DNA from: Erpobdella octoculata | Taxonomy: Eukaryota; Annelida; Clitellata; Hirudinida; Erpobdellidae | Direction of reading: 5' to 3' | Assembly (NCBI GenBank): GCA_963978895.1 | Contig: OZ022238.1 | Location: forward strand, 42,465,155-42,529,154 | Length of the DNA: 64,000 nucleotides | Shown here: positions 58,601 through 64,000 of the stretch, piece after piece | Layout: each line of letters opens with the position of its first letter | How positions within the stretch are numbered: the first letter of the stretch is position 1 | Notes under the pieces: model-generated | Told to the model about the DNA's origin: nothing | Databases searched by the model: none | What the model saw: only the letters and a program-made list of their open reading frames with translations | Made by a program: the position numbers and the translations under genes

Positions 58601-61600
58601 ACAAAAGCTGGCTGTTTTCTGGTCATCCTGGTGACAAACAGCTGATTCCTATCCTTGCCAGCCAGTGAGACTAAATTCAGTTGGCAGATTGTCCAGTCTG
58701 TAAGAAATACAAAACGTCACGATACAATTTGAGTTAGGTTTGTTAGTGAAAATTTGAAGTTATTGAAATGAGATAGTTGTTTTAGATTACTTTCTGGTAA
58801 ATTATTCATGAGTTTAGCAAAATTATCCTGGGTCATCATGAAATCAGAGAAGTTCCTTTGAATTTCAAGATATTCTGTGGTCTGTGAGTTTTCCATGCCA
58901 TTCCTGAAATGAAAAGTAATTTTTCCAGACAACTGAATGCAGCAGAACCGTAAATTGCGAGCGACTGGAATAAAAAAAACACTGAACGCAGTCAGATCGG
59001 AACAAGATGACTAACCTGATTTTCTTGCTGATATTAATAAGACTTGCATGTCTGAACGATATTGAAACAGCCTCAGAAAGGTAGTAGGCAGCCACATTGT
59101 CATCTGTAGACTGATCTTGCAGGTTCAGCAAAGCAAGAGAATGGCACAAGTCTCTGTACTGAACCGCGGGCGGATCTCTCCTGATCAGCTCAAACAAAGA
59201 AAACAAAGAATCTAAAAGATTACAATCGCCGATTGCGGTAAACGTCTTCTGAGCCATGACTTTATTAAGGTCATCGGCAAGATTCGGATCGATCTCGTGC
59301 AACCGAGGAGGCTTTCGTTTTTTCTTGGCACTCGATTGAGCAGAAGACCTCGGCAGTTCCAGCTTGAGCGATGATTTTGGTGGCTTCCTGCCCTGTTTGA
59401 TGGGAGCGTTGGGAGCTGCGAACGTCTTTCCGCCCTTCGATGCCAGAGAAAAAATGTTTGCCTGACTCTGTTCAGGCTGGATGATCCAATTTCGTAGAGA
59501 AGTGCACAGCAAGTCGATTTCTGATAGATAGCGATTGGTTCTCGAAGGCCAACCCAGCTTGTCAACAAATTCCAGAAATTTCATTTCTGCCAACAAACAA
59601 GACTCTAATTTTGGACATTCCTTAGAGTAAATTTCTTTTATTGCTGAACTCTTCGATTGTGTCGAACCGTTTCTTAAAAAGTCAATTTTCATCCTGATGA
59701 TCTCAACTCTGATGAATAGATCAGAAAAAATAAGCTTCCCATTAAATTTCTTATTACTATGATTCTTTCTATTAGTTTCTTTTAAATCAGACTTTTTACT
59801 TCCCGTGTTCTTGGACACACACCTGTATTCCCACCTGGCCTGTTTGTTCAAGTCACGTTCTGCCCACCTGACGAGATGGTCTTTGAAATCTTCATATTTA
59901 TTCAAGAAATCACTCACGTAATCCCAACTCTGTCCGATGCTCAACCTCAACTCGCACTCTTCGATGATTTTTCGCAGCTGCAATCGTCTCATCGTAATGT
60001 CTCGACACGATGGACAATTTTCGCTGACATCATCGCGACAGTTTCCTTCCCAACAGGTCGGCAAGATGAACTTTTCTGGGAGCTTCTTCCCAGGAGACGT
60101 GGGAGAGACCGACGTATCGTCGTTGAAGCTGAGTCTCAGCGGTACGTAACTGAACTGAAAGTCGGTGGCCGTGGCGACATCTTCAGGGTCGTTGCCCCGA
60201 ATCGGAATTTTCGAATCGGACACAGCCGATCTCGTTCCCCTCGGTTTTCCTCTTTTATCTTCGTTCCTCTCTTTCACAGGGTCGCTTCCAGTCTTGTGAT
60301 CATTCAAGAGTGAACTAACCGTAGCCAGATGCCATCGGCAGTCGTCATGGAAACAGCTCAGCTTAGCAAAATGGGCCATCTCGAGCTTAACCTCACAAAT
60401 CCTGAAATTAAAAAATAAAAACATTTCTTGCTTGTTATTAAATAAGATTATAATAATTTTTATCAACAATTTCAAATCATTGAAAAATGATGAGCATGCA
60501 GACAAACATACAAACAAACAAACAAACATGCAAACAGACACCCAAACAACCAAGCAGACTGACATGCAGACAAACATGCAAACAGAAAAAAAAGACACAC
60601 CTCCTCTTAACATGGAACGACTGCGCGTACGCAAGGGCGTTGAGCAGGTGTATTCTACTCTCGCGGAAGATGCCTCCCCTGATGTACAATCGGGCCGTGT
60701 GAAGTAGGGAGGTGATGAGTCGGTCCACGTAAATCCACTTCATAGATGGTCTCTCGCATACTGTATAGAAATAAAAAATAATTTATTATTTCAAATATGT
60801 GAGATATTTTTATAACATTCCAAGCATGGCAAGTTAACAACTTTTGTTCCTATTTTGAATATTCAATTTTAAAATGTTTACATTTTTATAACTCGTCCAA
60901 ATTACAATGTGCAAAACGTTCAAGAAAATAGTTGTAAAAAACGAAATAAAACAGAAATATAAAACGAAATAAAACAAAAATATTAAACGAAATAAAACAA
61001 AAACAACTAACAAGCAAATTTTTTCTTCCTGAACAAATGAAAGAGCAGAGCGGTAAAATAGCTCGTACACTTCGTCAGCCACTCCAGCTGAGTTCCGAGT
61101 GTCTTTCGCTTTCCGCATTCGTCGTTCAAGAATGTCAGCGACCCGATTGCCTCGATGACGTCGCGATCGCGATCAGAAGAACAGAATTTCGATATCAAGA
61201 GGTACATGTGACTCTTCAGAAAATTATCTTCGACTGCATCGTTTGAATCACCGACGCACAACTTTCCAACTTCGATCATCAGATCAAGTGACTCTTTCAG
61301 CTGAAATGCAAGTAGATTTTAGTAAAACTTCTAGACGAAATCGAGATTTCAGAATATAAAAATGGAATAGAATAAAATTATTTTGATTAACTCACTTTAT
61401 TCTCCAAAAAGAGAGCATGAGATTTACTGATTAAGTACTGACAGTACATGGAACGATGCTTGACAATTGAATCTTTGCCCTTAGCAGCTAGGAAATCGTC
61501 TACGTCCGTAATCACCTGTGAAGCCATGTGACACTGATTAACTTCGACCAGGTAGTCTATGAACAGTGTGGATGTCAGAAGAACGGCAGGTATATCATCT

Positions 61601-62654
61601 GTTGATGTTGAAAGGTTGAATAGCAATTGCAAAGCCGCTGGTCCTCTGGGGTGCTTTGAAAACAAAAAATAAAAAAACTTCATATTCAAGTTAATAAAAC
61701 AAATATAAAATGAAATAATATAAAAAATAAAATAAATAAATATACCTGATGAAGTTTAAAAATGCAAGCCAAAATCTCAATCGTCTCTTTGGTAGAACAA
61801 ATATCTTCTACAATGTTTCCTGGTTCAGTCTTCTCTTGAAAGATATCGATCCATATGTCGAGAGCAGTTTCGAGTTGATCGAGTGAGGCGAAGGAGGAAG
61901 ATTGCAAGCTTTCAAGTTCCGATTCAATTTCTTCTGCGGTCTGCTTACTTTCCGTCCCGTTGTCCCCGACTACGACTCTTTCGTTATTATCGACATTGTC
62001 GCTTGTTTTTAATATTTCTATTTTCTTCCTTCGAGCATCCAAATCCAGCTGGAGAAAAACTTAAAAAGATTAAAACTGAAATCTCGTGTCTCATTAAAAA
62101 TAAACTAATCAATCATTTTTGTTTTTTTAATTAAAAAATTAAAAAACATTTCCTAAAAGTCGATGATTACAAATTACTAATTACCTCATCACTGTTTTCG
62201 GGGTCTGCCACCACGAATTTGAGAACGAGAGCCTGAGCCTTCAAGTCTTTGGCAACTAGTGATCCTTCTTTGCATGAAGTCTCAAGCAAATCAATCACTT
62301 CATCGTAGATTTTCGCAGATGCTCTGTTGAAATGTTTAACATAAGCAGATGATTATTTAATATGAGTTATTCTAACAAATACTCCGAGAATGAATCCTAA
62401 ATAATATTAAAAATCGTTATTAAAAATTTAGAAATTCATTAAAAACTGTTTCAAATCAATAATAATTTCAAATAAAAGAATAAAAAGTAAATAAATAAAA
62501 ACAAAGAATGACTCACTCGATACAACTCTTCTCTCCTGTAGACCTCACCAATTTAGATTTTTCCAACAAAAATTTACACTTTCTTGGAAGGTCATTCTTA
62601 TAAAGTGACAGAAGGTCGTTCAGTACAGCATCATGGTAGGCATACAAATATACT
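55688..62654 (-). CDS. ESPL1: Separase (separin), C-terminal 16 exons, 5' incomplete
   Basis: Cysteine protease that cleaves cohesin at anaphase; in cells it is held by securin. Exons by GT-AG and phase (minus strand): 62654-62517, 62323-62185, 62048-61746, 61653-61396, 61300-61012, 60760-60601, 60401-59016, 58903-58791, 58697-58543, 58479-58363, 57515-57354, 57041-56856, 56730-56507, 56422-56336, 56217-56053, 55967-55688. All phases agree, giving 1386 residues without a stop. The first six exons are helical (TPR-like). The long seventh exon has a basic, low-complexity linker. The last ten cover the pseudo-protease and protease domains: WWTRRKKLDDDIE, GPVILILDK, GVDRDSVFYVVNPDNDL, YVGHGSGG (catalytic His), LMGCSSGKL (catalytic Cys), ANLWDVTDRDINRYT. 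The start codon and further N-terminal exons were not found up to 64000. The splice model is my reading; the identity is secure. Confidence 0.95.
56053..56217 (-). other. Separase catalytic exon (His and Cys)
   Basis: Encodes YVGHGSGGQYL with the catalytic His and VILMGCSSGKL with the catalytic Cys, 28 residues apart in one 165 bp exon. Both dyad residues and the Gly context are conserved, so the enzyme should be active. Confidence 0.93.
57036..57137 (-). repeat. 51 bp tandem duplication containing the 3' splice site
   Basis: AAGTACCTGGATTGTTGGTT occurs at 57036 and 57087. On the minus strand each copy carries AACAATCCAG/GTACTT, so the intron has two copies of its 3' splice site. Only the exon-proximal one (exon start 57041) leads to an open frame; the upstream one is followed by TAA after two codons. 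Confidence 0.85.
58250..58363 (-). repeat. 22 bp minisatellite reiterating the 5' splice site
   Basis: On the minus strand, about five copies of GTAGTCGTTTGAGTAGTTGA(TG) start exactly at the exon end (58363). Each copy begins with GTAGTCG, the same bases as the inferred donor. Confidence 0.8.
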
Positions 62655-63052
62655 CTGCAATAAAAAATCTTATTATATAGGTATAGTGGTACAGTGATGT
62701 ATACATAAATATTTACATACACATTTTCATCAATATATAAATTTATATATACATATATGTGATGCATTAATATATACGTACCAATAAATTCAATACAGTA
62801 TGATAAATTCTTGATAATCTTGACATTATTATCACCATAAAATCAAATAATTATTGAAACTTCATTTGACATAATTCACAAACATAATTCTAAGCTTAAT
62901 AAGCATGACATGATCACACTGTGTGACAAAAACATTCATTCTACAATAGTACAAACAAATCTTCAGGATGTAACCCGTCCAAAATGTGTGTACATACATA
63001 CATACGTACATGAATACAGATATACATACACACAAATACATGCAGACATCGG

Positions 63053-63055
<3 letters not shown>
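62655..63055. other. Probably intron of separase or upstream flank
   Basis: AT-rich, with no coding exon that I can support. Confidence 0.4.

Positions 63056-63112
<57 letters not shown>
63056..63112. repeat. (TA)n microsatellite
   Basis: Pure TA repeat. Confidence 0.95.
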
Positions 63113-63115
<3 letters not shown>

Positions 63116-63173
63116 GCCTGGTTTTTATTTCTGATCAGAAAGAAAAGTAGGCAGCATAATAAATATAAATATT

Positions 63174-63460
63174 ACTAGCGGGGTACCCGGCGTTGCCCGG
63201 GGTTTTTAGAGATTTTTCTATCATTTTCTCTCCCGCTCCCGTTTGTTCTCCCACCCCTTTTCCAGTTCCCTGCCGTTTTCTCGTTCCCGGTAGCTCTCCC
63301 TTTCCCGCTCGCCTATCTGCTCTCTGTTGCTTTTCCGTTCCTACATGCCCTCGGTTCCTGCTCGCTCGCTCACTTCGCGACCGATCTCTATTTTTTCCCC
63401 AAAACCTTCCTCTATTGACGTTCAATGATGAATGGTGTGGCAATGCATAAAGGACATACA
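63174..63460 (-). repeat. G-rich unit 9, diverged, with dispersed module
   Basis: ACTAGCGGGGTACCCGGCGT at its left end, then CCGTTTTCTCGTTCCCGGTA-type repeats, then the module GAATGGTGTGGCAATGCATA. More diverged than the other units. Confidence 0.55.
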
Positions 63461-63748
63461 TACATACAGACAGAGTCATTTATATGTATAGAGAGATATT
63501 ACAACTAAAATGAATTAATTACCTTTAAATCATAATATATTTTAGAAACCATCACTCTCTTTTAACTGGTTTAATACATGGATTTTTCCAGCCCATAAGT
63601 CTGATCAAATGTGAAATGCCATTGGTGAAATAAAGAATATTTATAGGTATAGAAAAAACACATAAATATGACTACATCATCAACAGTGCAGTCATTCAAT
63701 GATAGAGAGTAGGTAGAGGTAGGTGACAAACAGCATGCATGTGTGTGT
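63461..63748. other. No recognisable feature
   Basis: AT-rich sequence without a supported gene. Confidence 0.4.
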
Positions 63749-63880
63749 TTGTATGTATGTATGTATGTATGTATGTATGTATGTATGTATGTATGTATGT
63801 ATGCATGTGTGTATGTGTGTGTGTGTATGTATGTATGTATGTATGTATGTATGTATGTATGTATGTATGTATGTATGTGC
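63749..63880 (+). repeat. (GTAT)n microsatellite
   Basis: About 30 GTAT units with GTGT interruptions. Tyr-Val-Cys-Met and His-Thr-Tyr-Ile frames through it are artefacts. 63881-64000 shows nothing I can call. Confidence 0.95.
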
Positions 63881-64000
63881 GCGTAGTTGGTTGTGTACAA
63901 GTGCGTATCTGCACTACTATCACATCAACGCAGTAGTGTTCAATAAATAACAGTGGTGTCGAACGTGAAGAGACTGATGTGGATGTGTGCAGGCTGAATG

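Noticed and set aside
58480..58790. Separase exon extending to a donor at about 58723 (ATT/GTATCG)
   Set aside because: It would leave a 28 bp intron in the wrong phase. The donor at 58790 (GAAA/GTAATC) gives a 93 bp intron and the correct phase.

Overview
The window is nuclear DNA from an AT-rich invertebrate animal. Evidence: a spliced separase gene with GT-AG introns of about 60-850 bp, many eukaryotic transposon families, and long TA, GTAT, TCTG/TCTA and ATGTT microsatellites. Lophotrochozoan (annelid, mollusc or flatworm) is a guess I cannot settle from sequence.

Layout. 1-2.4 kb: 3' part of a Ty3/gypsy pol, then the start of its LTR. 3.3-4.4 kb: a G-rich fold-back repeat and a TA array. 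4.7-25.2 kb: copy A of a duplicated leucine-rich-repeat (LRR) gene, split in its first exon by a Ty3/gypsy element (4980-21452, TSD ATCAG). That element is itself split by a P-like THAP transposon (about 7099-12145), which carries a hAT element (8862-11461), and by an intact LTR retrotransposon on the minus strand (13184-19815, TSD ATGAG, identical 397 bp LTRs). The latter has integrase upstream of reverse transcriptase (Gmr1-like order). 28.1-32.9 kb: copy B of the LRR segment, which preserves the empty target site. 24.3-36.9 kb: tandem and inverted repeat units ending in CTAG-T, probably non-autonomous Helitron-like elements.

37.1-54.7 kb: a second nest. One LINE copy on the minus strand is cut in two by a 16.2 kb element (37760-53993, TSD TAT, termini TAGACCGGCTGA). 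That element carries an Academ-type DDE transposase and an XPG/PIN-like nuclease region. Inside it lie a Merlin element (44498-46673, TSD CGCTAGTTT) and a second ISXO2-domain element (46755-51532, TSD TAAAGT). The latter is split right after its start codon by another Academ-type element (47681-51004, TSD TCC). In each nest, removing the insert plus one TSD restores the interrupted reading frame, which supports these boundaries without a database search.

55.7-62.7 kb: the 3' part (16 exons, minus strand) of separase, with catalytic His and Cys; its 5' exons lie beyond the window or were not recognised. This is the only clearly functional host gene. Beyond 62.7 kb I see only repeats.
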